Counted from the stretch's first letter, positions 16,006 to 24,370 are shown. The stretch is DNA of 64,000 nucleotides from Ga0077560 sp046330435 (GCA_046330435.1 JAXLST010000016.1:67042-131041), one strand, 5' to 3'. Translations and numbers: made by a program. Notes: generated by a model not told the origin, from the letters alone.

Positions 16006-17120
16006 ACCGGTTGCGACGCAGTCTCGGGGCCAAGTTGCTGGTCGCCCAGCTGCTGGTGGTGCTGGCCGGGAGCCTGACGCTGCTGCTGGTCGCCGGGGCC
16101 GCCGGCCCATGGCTCTTCGACCGCCACCTCCAACGCCGCCTGCAGGGTGTCCCCGACACGATCACGCACCATGCCCACGCCGCGTTCGAGGAGGCGCTCA
16201 CCACCTCACTTGGCGCCGCGATCACCGCGGCGACGCTGACCGCGGTGATCGCCAGCGCGGTGCTCACCCGGCGCATCGTCGCCCCGATCCGCGAGCTGGC
16301 GGCCGGTGCGAGGGCGATCGCCGCCGGCCGCCTGGACACCCGGGTACAGGTCCAGGGCGACGATGAGCTCGCAACCCTTGCGACGTCGTTCAACGCGATG
16401 GCCCAACGTCTCGCCGATACCGAACGCACCCGCACACGGCTGGTCGGCGATGTCGCACACGAACTGCGCACACCGCTGGCGACCCTCGACGGCTACCTGG
16501 AAGGCCTCGCCGACGGGGTCATCACCCCGACCGATGACACGTGGGAGACCCTGCGCACCCAGACCCGACGCATGGCCCGCCTGGCCGACGACCTCGCCCT
16601 GGTCTCCCGGGCCGAGGAGGGACGCCTCGACCTGCGAATGCGGCCCACCGACCCGAACGAGGTGCTCGCCTCGGCGGTGAGCGCCGTCGGACCGCTCGCC
16701 GAACGCGCCGGCGTGTCCCTCCTGACCGCCCTCCCGCAGCAGCTGCCCACCATCCCCGCCGACCCCGAACGGCTGCTGCAGGTCCTCGGGAACCTGCTTG
16801 ACAACGCGGTGCGCCACACCCCCGCCCGTGGGTGCGTCACCGTGTCCGCCGACGCCACAGACGACACGGTCCGCGTCACGATCACCGACACCGGCGACGG
16901 GATCCCGCCCGCCGAGATCGAGCGGATCTTCACGCGCTTCCATCGCGTCGATGCGGCCCGCACCGCCGGCACCGGGGGCAGCGGCATCGGCCTGACCGTC
17001 GCCCGAGCGATCGCCGACGCCCATGGCGGCCACCTGGAGGCAAGCAGCGCCGGCCCGGGCACCGGTGCGACATTCACACTGACCCTGCCGGTCGAAGAAA
17101 CACGCCCGAGCACCGCCTGA
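16002..17120 (+). CDS. Sensor histidine kinase, partner of the preceding regulator
   Basis: This 372-residue kinase has a helix at about residues 12-37, a very short extracytoplasmic loop containing a His pair (ITHHAHA), a second helix (about 65-88), a HAMP domain, H-box VAHELRTP, N-box NLLDNAVRHTP and G-box GSGIGLTVARAIADAHGG. With so small a loop, sensing may occur in the membrane or through the adjacent Met-rich protein. It is translationally coupled to the regulator by ATGA and closes the operon. Confidence 0.92.
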   Translation: MNRLRRSLGAKLLVAQLLVVLAGSLTLLLVAGAAGPWLFDRHLQRRLQGVPDTITHHAHAAFEEALTTSLGAAITAATLTAVIASAVLTRRIVAPIRELAAGARAIAAGRLDTRVQVQGDDELATLATSFNAMAQRLADTERTRTRLVGDVAHELRTPLATLDGYLEGLADGVITPTDDTWETLRTQTRRMARLADDLALVSRAEEGRLDLRMRPTDPNEVLASAVSAVGPLAERAGVSLLTALPQQLPTIPADPERLLQVLGNLLDNAVRHTPARGCVTVSADATDDTVRVTITDTGDGIPPAEIERIFTRFHRVDAARTAGTGGSGIGLTVARAIADAHGGHLEASSAGPGTGATFTLTLPVEETRPSTA

Positions 17121-17223
17121 AAGGCCCCACCGGCACCCGGGTGCAGCGGCGCCGCAGCGGGCGCTCGGCGGCCGCGCCCTCCGAGCCGGACTCGAGAAGC
17201 CGCCTTGACCCGGTCGCGCGTGT

Positions 17224-17244
17224 GCGCCGGCACCGTGCCGGCGC
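17224..17244. terminator. Strong GC hairpin downstream of the two-component operon
   Basis: GCGCCGGCA (17224-17232) and TGCCGGCGC (17236-17244) pair perfectly over nine bases with a three-base loop, about 100 bases after the kinase stop. A second small inverted repeat (TGAAG...CTTCA) follows. There is no T run, so it would be a non-canonical terminator, as is common in high-GC actinobacteria. The interval 17121-17330 has no gene. Confidence 0.4.
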
Positions 17245-17331
17245 GCGCAGGACTGAAGAACGGACTTCAACAGACTGGGGTCCAGGCAAGGGGCCGATTT
17301 GCAGGTGGTTATCGCGGTCGCGATCGCACGG

Positions 17332-17410
17332 ACTGCCCTGGTCGTATCGCCTGAACTGCCCAGGTTCATCGCACCAACTGCCCTGGTGCATCGCAGGAAC
17401 TGCCCTGGTC
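17332..17410. repeat. Iteron-like array of four 22-23 bp direct repeats
   Basis: Copies of ACTGCCCTGG followed by a TCATCGCA-like tail begin at 17332, 17355, 17377 and 17399, giving spacings of 23, 22 and 22 bases, about two helical turns. The last copy is shorter in its match. The array overlaps the 3' end of the Rep-like gene. Evenly phased repeats beside a Rep gene are the hallmark of iteron origins, where initiator monomers bind. A copy may once have existed beside the left Rep gene, but that end was removed by the IS. Confidence 0.6.
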
Positions 17411-18430
17411 TGCGCGGGCCCGTTCGGCAACAAGCAGGTAGGTGTCCCGATGCTCCCCCGCCGTCACGGCGACCCGCCGGTAGCGGTTGGGATTGGCGGT
17501 GACCTCCTCCGCTGCGCGACACAGGGTCGCGCGCTGGTGGTGGGGTCGGGTGGCGGTGATTCCGAGGGTCGCAAGCAGCGCCTGGTCAACGGTGCGCCGG
17601 TACGTGCCGGCGAACCGCTCGGCCTCCAGGAACACCAGCAGCCGGCGGGCGGTGTGGCCACGTAGGGCCCTGAGCTGCCGCCAGCTGACGAAGGTCACAT
17701 GGCCGCGACGGAGTTGTTCGTGGAGCCAGTCGCCCAGGACCAGCATCCCGGCATGCGAGCACCGCCCGGGGCGGTCCCGCTCACCGCGTTCCCACCTATC
17801 AAGCAGCCCGAAGGTGTCGATCCGGACCTCCCTCAGGCGCGCGTTGAACACCCGGGCCCGGAACGTGGCCTGGGTGAGGGAATCCACCGCTCGGGCCAAG
17901 TCGGTGGCGGCGCCACCGCCCCGCCGCCACCCCAGATCATCGGCGAGCCCGCCGAGGGTGAACGGGATGTGCCGTGCATCAGGGGTGCCAAGCTCGCGCC
18001 AGCGAGAGCAAACCCACACCAGCACGTCGAAGGAGACCCCTCCAAGGGGCGGCCCCGGGTCGATGCGCTCCACCAGCCCGAGCCGGTCGTGGCTCGCGAT
18101 CAGCTCGACCAGGCCGGTGCCGTAGCTGGCGCCAGGGTTCCACAGGCCCTTACGGGCCAGGTTGCTCTCGATGCAGGCCCGATCGCTCATCAGGCGGGTT
18201 CGCGCCTTCGCCTGGGCCACCGGTGACGATTCCGGCGCGGGCTCGGGGCTTGGCTGGTGAGCGTTTGTGGCGGCCATCGCACGCAGCACAAGGTCCCGGA
18301 GATCCGGGTCCTCGGGAAGCTCGATGGCGGCCGGGAGTGCCCCGCTCACCTCCCCACCACGAGGCGGAAATGAGCGGCGCGAGCGGCTGGGGGTGGTAAC
18401 AGGGTGGTAACTCGACGCACCGAGACCCAC
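17366..18430 (-). CDS. Rep-like initiator protein (winged-helix), full-length copy
   Basis: This is the intact paralogue of the truncated gene at 936-1700, 354 residues if the first ATG is used. The central part (SFDVLVWVCSRW, then FTLGGLADDLGW, then DSLTQATFRARVFN) has the look of RepA-type winged-helix initiators. The C-terminus (LRALRGHTARRLLVFLEAER onward) is missing in the other copy. Its last codons lie inside the iteron array. The first 20 or so residues are encoded over GGTGGTAAC repeats, so the true start may be later. It probably starts replication of an excised element or a plasmid form. No integrase, relaxase or partition gene is near it. Confidence 0.65.
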   Translation of the reverse strand: MGLGASSYHPVTTPSRSRRSFPPRGGEVSGALPAAIELPEDPDLRDLVLRAMAATNAHQPSPEPAPESSPVAQAKARTRLMSDRACIESNLARKGLWNPGASYGTGLVELIASHDRLGLVERIDPGPPLGGVSFDVLVWVCSRWRELGTPDARHIPFTLGGLADDLGWRRGGGAATDLARAVDSLTQATFRARVFNARLREVRIDTFGLLDRWERGERDRPGRCSHAGMLVLGDWLHEQLRRGHVTFVSWRQLRALRGHTARRLLVFLEAERFAGTYRRTVDQALLATLGITATRPHHQRATLCRAAEEVTANPNRYRRVAVTAGEHRDTYLLVAERARADQGSSCDAPGQLVR

Positions 18431-18505
18431 CGAAACGCGCCCCTCTCGTAGAGGAGCGAAAACAGCTCAGACGACGCGGTTTGCTTGACCCACCGAGACC
18501 CACCG
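18392..18505. repeat. Repeat module beside the right tRNA fragment
   Basis: This is the second copy of the module at 1662-1775. GGTGGTAAC lies at 18392-18400 and 18404-18412. The 19-bp GACCCACCGAGACCCACCG type repeat lies at 18414-18432 (one mismatch) and 18487-18505. Order and spacing to the tRNA fragment are the same as on the left, showing that the whole rep-repeat-att block is duplicated rather than just the att core. Confidence 0.6.
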
Positions 18506-18521
18506 GCATGCCGCGGAGCTG

Positions 18522-18563
18522 CTTTTAATCCCAAGGTCGCAGGTTCGAGCCCTGCACGGCCCA
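18522..18563 (+). repeat. tRNA-Lys(TTT) 3'-end fragment, attachment-site copy 2
   Basis: The same 42 bases as at 1792-1833 occur here except for two changes. The outer pair of the T stem is G-C here (GCAGG / CCTGC) and A-T in the other copy, so both copies keep a paired T arm. Upstream bases do not complete a tRNA. With copy 1 it bounds 16.7 kb that carries the copper genes, and is read as the outer att site of the element. Confidence 0.75.
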
Positions 18564-18835
18564 TGCGGACAGAGCGCCTTGGTAAAGCGGTTTACGCTGA
18601 TTCTTTTGCGGAATTTGTCGCGACCGGCACCGGGTCGCGTGGCAGCAGCAGTCGCAGCGGTTTGCGAGTTTCGGAACGCGCGGCCGCGGTCGAGGAGCCT
18701 CGCCTCCCGCATCGTCCGCGAGAGTAGATGCATGCGCGCAACCCAAACGCGTGTTCGCCGGGCGCCCAACGCTGGCAAGCCCCGGCGGTCCGTCAGCGCC
18801 GCGCGAATCTACGCGCCGAAGACGCGGTCTCGCCA
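18564..18835. other. No gene seen
   Basis: These 272 bases between the tRNA fragment and the stop of the large secreted-protein gene hold no convincing reading frame, repeat or promoter. Sequence similarity to the segment after the left tRNA fragment ends within a few bases of the acceptor end. Confidence 0.6.
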
Positions 18836-21800
18836 TCACCTTCGCCGTTTCGCGGGAGGCGTTCTCGAGATCTCCACGTGCCGGTGGGGCAAGGGGGTCC
18901 AGGTGACCGTCACCAGACTTGAGGAGAGAAGCACCCTCCCGGTCCGGTTGACCCACTGCGCTTGGTAGCGATGAACGCCCGAGCCGTTTCGGACCGTGAC
19001 CGCGAGTGATCCGCTCGGAGAGCCTGTCTTCAACACCCTCAGCTCTCGACCGACCTCGACAAGCCGAAGCCGTGCTGCTCCCACAGCGATCCCAGTCGGC
19101 TTTGCCGTGAGCGTCACCGCTTGCCCAGCACGGGCTGACGTGGCAGTGGCGACCAGGCCGAGCGTAGGGCTGCTCGGGGAAGTCACCGCCAGGGTGGTGC
19201 TTGCTTGGGACGCGCTGAAGTTCCCGTTGCCGCTATAGGACGCGGCAAGAGCATGGGCCCCTTGGCTGAAGGTCAATCCGTTGAGGGTTGCCGCCCCTCC
19301 GACGATAGGTGCCGTTCCGAGCGTCGCCGACCCGTCAGTGAAGGTGACCGAGCCGCTCACGCCGGGCACCGACGAGACGGTTGCTTGGAGGGCGACTGGT
19401 GCTCCGGAGGGGACCGGGTTCGGTGTGACACTTAACGTGGTGATGGTGGGCGCTTTGCCGACCTCAGCGATGACCACATCCGAAGATGCGCCGATAGTGC
19501 TCGTTCCGAGATAGGTCACGGTGATGGTGTGTGAACCGACCGACAACCCGTTCACAGGTATCACGACCTGACCGAGATGGTCGAGCGCACCCGACCCAAT
19601 GCTGTTCCCCATCTCGGTCAGCGTTACCGATCCGCTGGGCGCTCCGACGCTCGCCGAGACCGTGACACCGATCGATACGCTGGCTCCAAACGTTGATGGG
19701 TTGGGAGCGACGGTCGCCGTGGTCCTCGACGTGACGTCCGCCACCTCTTCTGTCGCGGTGCCAACAGAGCTTGAATGAGCACCGTCACCGGCGTAGGTCG
19801 CCGTGATCTGGTGACGACCAACGCCGAGGCCTGTCACAACGGCACTTGCGTGCCCCTGATCTCCGACAGCGGCTGTCGCCAGAAGGGTCGTGCCCTCCCT
19901 GAAGGAGACGATTCCGGTAGGCACATCCGATCCTGAGACAACTGTCGCTGACAGGACTATGTCGGCTCCAAGCGGAGCGGGGTTCGGGGTGCCGGTCAGC
20001 GTTGTGTCAGTCGGCACTTGCCCGCCAACGGGCGCACGGTACGTGAGCGTCCCTTCTGCCACCGCGAGGCTGGTTCCAGCCGGCGTGACCACCTGAACCT
20101 CCCGCGCCCCAGTGCCCGCTGGCGCGGTGAAGGTGATGTTCCCGGGTGTGTTGATCGTGAACGGCACGCTGGTGCCGCGGACCAACACCTCTGTGGCACG
20201 CGCAAACCCACTTCCAACAACGGTGACCGATACGCCACCTTCGGAGGCCACATACGCCGGCGAAACGGCACGTACAACAGGCGGCGGCGGCGGACCTGAT
20301 GTACAGGGCAGTTCGAGAATGATTCCGATCTTCGGCGGCGGGATAGCGAACGGCTCTGTCGCAGCGGCAGCAGGACCGCCACCGACACCAACGCAGCTGG
20401 AGGAGAGAGCGCTGACGGTGTAGATGCCGGCCACCGCGTCCCAGTGAAACACGCCATCCGACCCAGTCGTCTCCGGATTGAGAGTGGGCGAGATCGTCGG
20501 CGACCCCTCAGGCACGGGAGCGAACGAGCCATCGCCTTGGCGGCGAGCAAGGGACACCGTAGCCCCCGGGACGGGGTTGCCGTTGAGGTCGACCACGGTT
20601 CCGCTTGGGTCAATGAGACCGAGCCACTGCTCACCGCGAAGGACGATCCCAGCCGACCAGATCGCCGGCCATAGGACCACAGCCGACTCCGGGGCCACCG
20701 TCGTGACGAGGGTCGTCGCGAGCCAGATCGCCTGGTATGACGGGGGGAGTTCGTCGAGACCGAAGATCTCTCTGACGGCGTAGCCGCCAGCACCCCAGAT
20801 GAAGTCCTCCCGGAAAGCGGGCGTGCCGAAGTTGAGTGTCGTTGCCGACACGAGCGATCCGTAGTCAGCGCCAACCTGCCAGCCCTCGAGGACGAGCTTC
20901 TCGATCTCCTCGCGGCTCACCGGCTCGGGGTAGCTGACCGAACCCGCCTTTTGCACGACCCCGTTGCTCGCAACGACCAGAACCTGACCCCGCCCAGTTC
21001 CCTGCGGCAGCGTGGCCACAATCGTGTTGGGAGAAACGACCCTGACGGCCGGCGATGCGAATGAGCCGACGATCACGCTCGGGATGCCGCCGATGCCGAT
21101 CCCCGGTCCCGTGATCGTGATGGTCGGGACCTGACCGGCGGGGCCCGTGGCTGGCGGAGAAACCGTGAGGTCCGGGGCGTACTGGAACGCTCCGAGGTCA
21201 TGGGCAGCGCTGTCAGCTGTATGGGCTCGGACAACGACGCTCCCGCGGCCGGGAGGTGCCGTCACGACGTATGAGTCGTTGCCCAGAGCGGTCAGGTTCG
21301 TGCCATCGACCGCCCCGAAGGTGATCCGGGTGACCGGTCCACCACCTGGAACGTGCACGACGACGCCAATTCCCCCATCCTCTGGACCCCCGGCTGGCAA
21401 GAGCGATACCGGAGCCTCGCACCTGAAGAACGGCGTGAACTCAGCGCGGCCGTGCAGCGGACTCAGGGGAGGTATGTGAGCGACGTAGTCTCCAGAGCCG
21501 ACTGGCGATTCCACGAGGGGGACGGCACGGGTCTCGGGCAGTCCCGCCGGGTTCAGAGCGCGCACAGTCAGGACTCCGGTACCGTTGATGCAACCTCGTT
21601 GGTGCACCGTTGATGGCGCGTACCAAGAGAGGACCGGATTGCCGGTGGCAACGCTCCCGGACACCGTTCCGTCCATGGTCGTGCCCGCGGGCAGTGCCGC
21701 TCTCCCGAGCGTCAGCGTGGTCGCGGCCGCAGGAAGGGCCGAGGTGGTCGTCGCGGCACCCGTGGCCCGGACTCCGACGGACGCGGGGCCTCCAGCGGGA

Positions 21801-23479
21801 GGGAAGGCCGTCAGAACATAGGTTCCGAGCGCCCCAGTCAGGCGGTAGGAGCCCGTGATGTCAGTCATGGTGTCGGCACACGCGCCGGCGACGTTGCATG
21901 CCTCGACCACGGCCCCTTCGACTCCTTCCCCCCCGAACAGCACACGCCCGACAAGCAGTCCCGGCCCTGTCCCACCAAGCCCGCTGGCAAGCCAGTGGGA
22001 GGCGAGCTGCGCCGGCCGCAACACCGACGGATACGCCGCCGCTTCAGCGATATCCATCTGAGGCGCGCCCGCGGTCAGGCCCCGGAGAATGCCTACCCGA
22101 GCCTGAGGAATGCTGGAGGCTGTGGCGCGCGCGCGCTCGGCGCCATCGAGGTAAAGGCTCAGGGCTCCCTCTTCGGCCGCCCAGGAGAAGGCGGCCTGGT
22201 GCCACCTCCCGTCATCTGGGCGGGCGGGTCCAAGGTCCACCGTGCTGGCTAGCTCTGCGCCGTCTGGGCCGCGCAGCTTAAGGACCGCGACGTCGCCATT
22301 CGGGTAGTAACCACTTGGAAACTCCAAGCGAAGGGCCAGCCCTGCGTCAGAAATGAGGATCGAGTCATCGTGTGGCCCACCTCCTCGAGACCGCCTGAAC
22401 CACACCTCGTAGGTCCGGCTGGTGCCTGTCGCCACTTCCGGGCTCGGTGCCAGCAACGAGGGCGACGGGGTGTCGGGCGAGACAAAGGGCTCTTGGAAGC
22501 GGAGGGCGGAAGGCAGTATTGGTCCGTCCGTGTCGACGGCGGCGCTGGCCCGACGTGCATTCAGACAGTTGCCTGACGCATCCACTGCGACCCGAGACCC
22601 AGGATCGGACAACCGGTAGAAGCGGGACGCTCCGTCACTAGCCACTCGCTGACCGTATTCGTCCGCAGGCGCCGCCGAACAGCCCACGCCGTGAGCAACA
22701 CTCCAGTGTCCGGAGATTTGGGCCGGGCCGAGAGCCGTGTCATAGGCGGCCACGTCATCAAGCGCCCCGTACCAGAGCTGAGCCTGCAGGCCAACGCTGG
22801 CGGTCTTAGGTGTCGGCGCCAAGGCCGACGTTTCCTCTGCCCCGTCGATGAAGATGCGTGCCATGGACGTGCGGGCATCCCATGTGAAGTCCACCAGATG
22901 CCAATCTCCATCATCCGGACGCATCCGCATGAGGTCACCGCTCGTAACCAACTCGGTCCCATTGGCGTCCATCGCACGGAGGACGGCAACGCTGCCCGGA
23001 TAGTAGTAGCCATCAGGGTACTGGAGACGTAGCGAGATGCCGTTCAGGCTCACAATCCCGGAGTCGCCGCGCGAAAAGAGGTCTGCAGGTGGACGCTTGA
23101 TCCACGCTTCAACCGTAAAGCTGCCGCCCGGCGCCGGCAGAGTGGGCGATGGAGGAGCGGACAGAAGTTCTCCTCCTTGGCCCGTCGTAGCTGCAGCGTC
23201 GCCATCGGCCGTTGCGCCGGCGTTGAGCACCCCCACGCCCGGCGCATATGTCGCCGCATTTCCATTACCCGAAGTGTCGATCGCCGTCGGTCCCGGCGCA
23301 TCTGCCAAGCGATAGTAGGCTGCTGGGTGATCTGCCAGCACGGCATCGACGTAGAGCCCAGGCGCGGCGGCCTCCACCGTTGGTGTGAAGCCGAGCAGCG
23401 ACACCAGCATAAGCGACGACGAAACGACCATGACAACGCATTTGCGGGTCCCGCTGTAGTTCAATCCGCGCTTACGCAT
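18836..23479 (-). CDS. Large secreted LamG / IPT / Ig-like repeat protein
   Basis: This 1547-residue protein starts at ATG 23479, six bases after GGAGAG, with a signal peptide (about residues 1-38). The visible order is: two LamG-like lectin domains (about 45-255 and 275-495, each with a DDGDWH or DDGRWH and FIDGAEE- or YLDGAER-type core), a carboxypeptidase-regulatory-like domain (about 505-585), a long beta-rich part with an IPT/TIG domain near 780-850, another regulatory-like domain near 965-1050, an IPT domain near 1070-1150, then three Ig-like (Big_3) repeats each ending in TYAGDG- or SYSGNG-like strands. There is no sortase motif or C-terminal membrane helix. It is likely an exported adhesin or matrix protein. 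GC is clearly lower than in neighbours, suggesting transfer. Confidence 0.8.
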   Translation of the reverse strand: MRKRGLNYSGTRKCVVMVVSSSLMLVSLLGFTPTVEAAAPGLYVDAVLADHPAAYYRLADAPGPTAIDTSGNGNAATYAPGVGVLNAGATADGDAAATTGQGGELLSAPPSPTLPAPGGSFTVEAWIKRPPADLFSRGDSGIVSLNGISLRLQYPDGYYYPGSVAVLRAMDANGTELVTSGDLMRMRPDDGDWHLVDFTWDARTSMARIFIDGAEETSALAPTPKTASVGLQAQLWYGALDDVAAYDTALGPAQISGHWSVAHGVGCSAAPADEYGQRVASDGASRFYRLSDPGSRVAVDASGNCLNARRASAAVDTDGPILPSALRFQEPFVSPDTPSPSLLAPSPEVATGTSRTYEVWFRRSRGGGPHDDSILISDAGLALRLEFPSGYYPNGDVAVLKLRGPDGAELASTVDLGPARPDDGRWHQAAFSWAAEEGALSLYLDGAERARATASSIPQARVGILRGLTAGAPQMDIAEAAAYPSVLRPAQLASHWLASGLGGTGPGLLVGRVLFGGEGVEGAVVEACNVAGACADTMTDITGSYRLTGALGTYVLTAFPPAGGPASVGVRATGAATTTSALPAAATTLTLGRAALPAGTTMDGTVSGSVATGNPVLSWYAPSTVHQRGCINGTGVLTVRALNPAGLPETRAVPLVESPVGSGDYVAHIPPLSPLHGRAEFTPFFRCEAPVSLLPAGGPEDGGIGVVVHVPGGGPVTRITFGAVDGTNLTALGNDSYVVTAPPGRGSVVVRAHTADSAAHDLGAFQYAPDLTVSPPATGPAGQVPTITITGPGIGIGGIPSVIVGSFASPAVRVVSPNTIVATLPQGTGRGQVLVVASNGVVQKAGSVSYPEPVSREEIEKLVLEGWQVGADYGSLVSATTLNFGTPAFREDFIWGAGGYAVREIFGLDELPPSYQAIWLATTLVTTVAPESAVVLWPAIWSAGIVLRGEQWLGLIDPSGTVVDLNGNPVPGATVSLARRQGDGSFAPVPEGSPTISPTLNPETTGSDGVFHWDAVAGIYTVSALSSSCVGVGGGPAAAATEPFAIPPPKIGIILELPCTSGPPPPPVVRAVSPAYVASEGGVSVTVVGSGFARATEVLVRGTSVPFTINTPGNITFTAPAGTGAREVQVVTPAGTSLAVAEGTLTYRAPVGGQVPTDTTLTGTPNPAPLGADIVLSATVVSGSDVPTGIVSFREGTTLLATAAVGDQGHASAVVTGLGVGRHQITATYAGDGAHSSSVGTATEEVADVTSRTTATVAPNPSTFGASVSIGVTVSASVGAPSGSVTLTEMGNSIGSGALDHLGQVVIPVNGLSVGSHTITVTYLGTSTIGASSDVVIAEVGKAPTITTLSVTPNPVPSGAPVALQATVSSVPGVSGSVTFTDGSATLGTAPIVGGAATLNGLTFSQGAHALAASYSGNGNFSASQASTTLAVTSPSSPTLGLVATATSARAGQAVTLTAKPTGIAVGAARLRLVEVGRELRVLKTGSPSGSLAVTVRNGSGVHRYQAQWVNRTGRVLLSSSLVTVTWTPLPHRHVEISRTPPAKRRR

Positions 23480-24283
23480 CAGCGACTCTCCGGGGCGTCA
23501 GATCCTTCTTGCTCGGCTCACCGTATGGGTCGCCCGCGGTCGTGCGTCGCGCAATTCGCGGTACATGACCGGCGCTATTCCGTTTTCGAGCAAGTACAGC
23601 TGACGCTAGGACTTTCCGGCGAACATAAAACTGGCCCTTGGTCTAGTCTGACCAGCCGCCTCACCCGCTAACCCCAGCGGCATAGGTCACTCATGCCTGA
23701 GGACCTGCTTGGGAGTAGGCACCTCCGCTCAAGACTCGAGAACCGAAGGATTTAGGACTTCGCGACGCGCGATCTCTCCAAGGGGCTCCGGAACTAGCGA
23801 TGATCGGGGTTGCCCGAACGATGAATTCGCTATGGGTGGGGGTCGCAGACCACCTCCCGCCTCGATCTCGTGACGGAGTCCTGCGCTCCCCCGAGCGCGC
23901 CCCAGAACGAGTTCGTCAAGCGGATAGATGTCCACAAAGGCTCACCTTGCCACCGGGGGGCAGGAACGCTCGGCGCGGGGTTCGGGGTGGCGATTCAACC
24001 TAGCGAGGTCATCCGAAGCGCCACAGTGTGCGAAGACCGCCCGACCGGCGGATCTGCCTGCCCCGCCGAGAGCACCGGCCCGGCCATAGGCTGCCGTTAG
24101 CTCAAGGTCGTGGGTTCGCCCTCAGCACTGGCGATCACCAGACACGGCGTGACGCCGGGCCTTCCTGCACCCGCCGGGAGTCGGCCGGCTGAGCCGATGC
24201 CGCGGGGAGCGACGGTGTGCTCGGGCGGTGGGCCGGAACGCCTGCGGATGGCGCTGGGCCGGTCCGCAGGCGCCGCCGGGGCG
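23480..24283. other. Gene-poor junction region
   Basis: About 800 bases between the secreted-protein gene and the lysine-rich micro-gene carry no credible protein gene. Composition is mixed, with AT-richer patches near 23570-23700. The only structure seen is a tRNA-like remnant at 24093-24118. The promoter of the large secreted protein should lie near 23490-23560, but no clear -10/-35 pair can be named. Confidence 0.5.
24093..24118 (+). pseudogene. Possible tRNA remnant
   Basis: GCCGTTAGCTCA (24093-24104) looks like the acceptor and D-stem start of a bacterial tRNA, and its GCCGT would pair with the ACGGC in the tRNA-Lys 3' fragments upstream. It runs directly into AAGGTCGTGGGTTCG, which resembles a variable loop and T arm, with the anticodon arm missing. 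A deletion derivative at the right border of the accessory region would explain it. The match is short and could be chance. Confidence 0.3.
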
Positions 24284-24370
24284 CTACTTCTTCTTACCCT
24301 TCTTGCCCTTCTTGCCCTTTTTCTTGTCCTTCTTCTTGTCGTCCTTCTTGCTCTTCTTGGACTTGCCCAT
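24284..24370 (-). CDS. 28-residue lysine-rich micro-protein
   Basis: ATG 24370 is preceded by AAAGGAA at nine bases and reads 28 codons to a TAG: MGKSKKSKKDD, then KKKDKKKGKKGKKGKKK. Eighteen of 28 residues are Lys, and the rest are Gly, Asp, Ser and the start Met. All but one Lys codons are AAG, as expected in this GC-rich genome, while the stretch itself is unusually A-rich, as Lys coding demands. It could bind nucleic acid or polyphosphate, or be a disordered charge buffer. No family is known to me. The clean start signal and stop argue for a real gene. Confidence 0.55.
   Translation of the reverse strand: MGKSKKSKKDDKKKDKKKGKKGKKGKKK

Noticed and set aside
17332..17410. CRISPR-like array
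   Set aside because: The 22-bp units are contiguous with no unique spacers, so they are iteron-like direct repeats. No cas gene is present.
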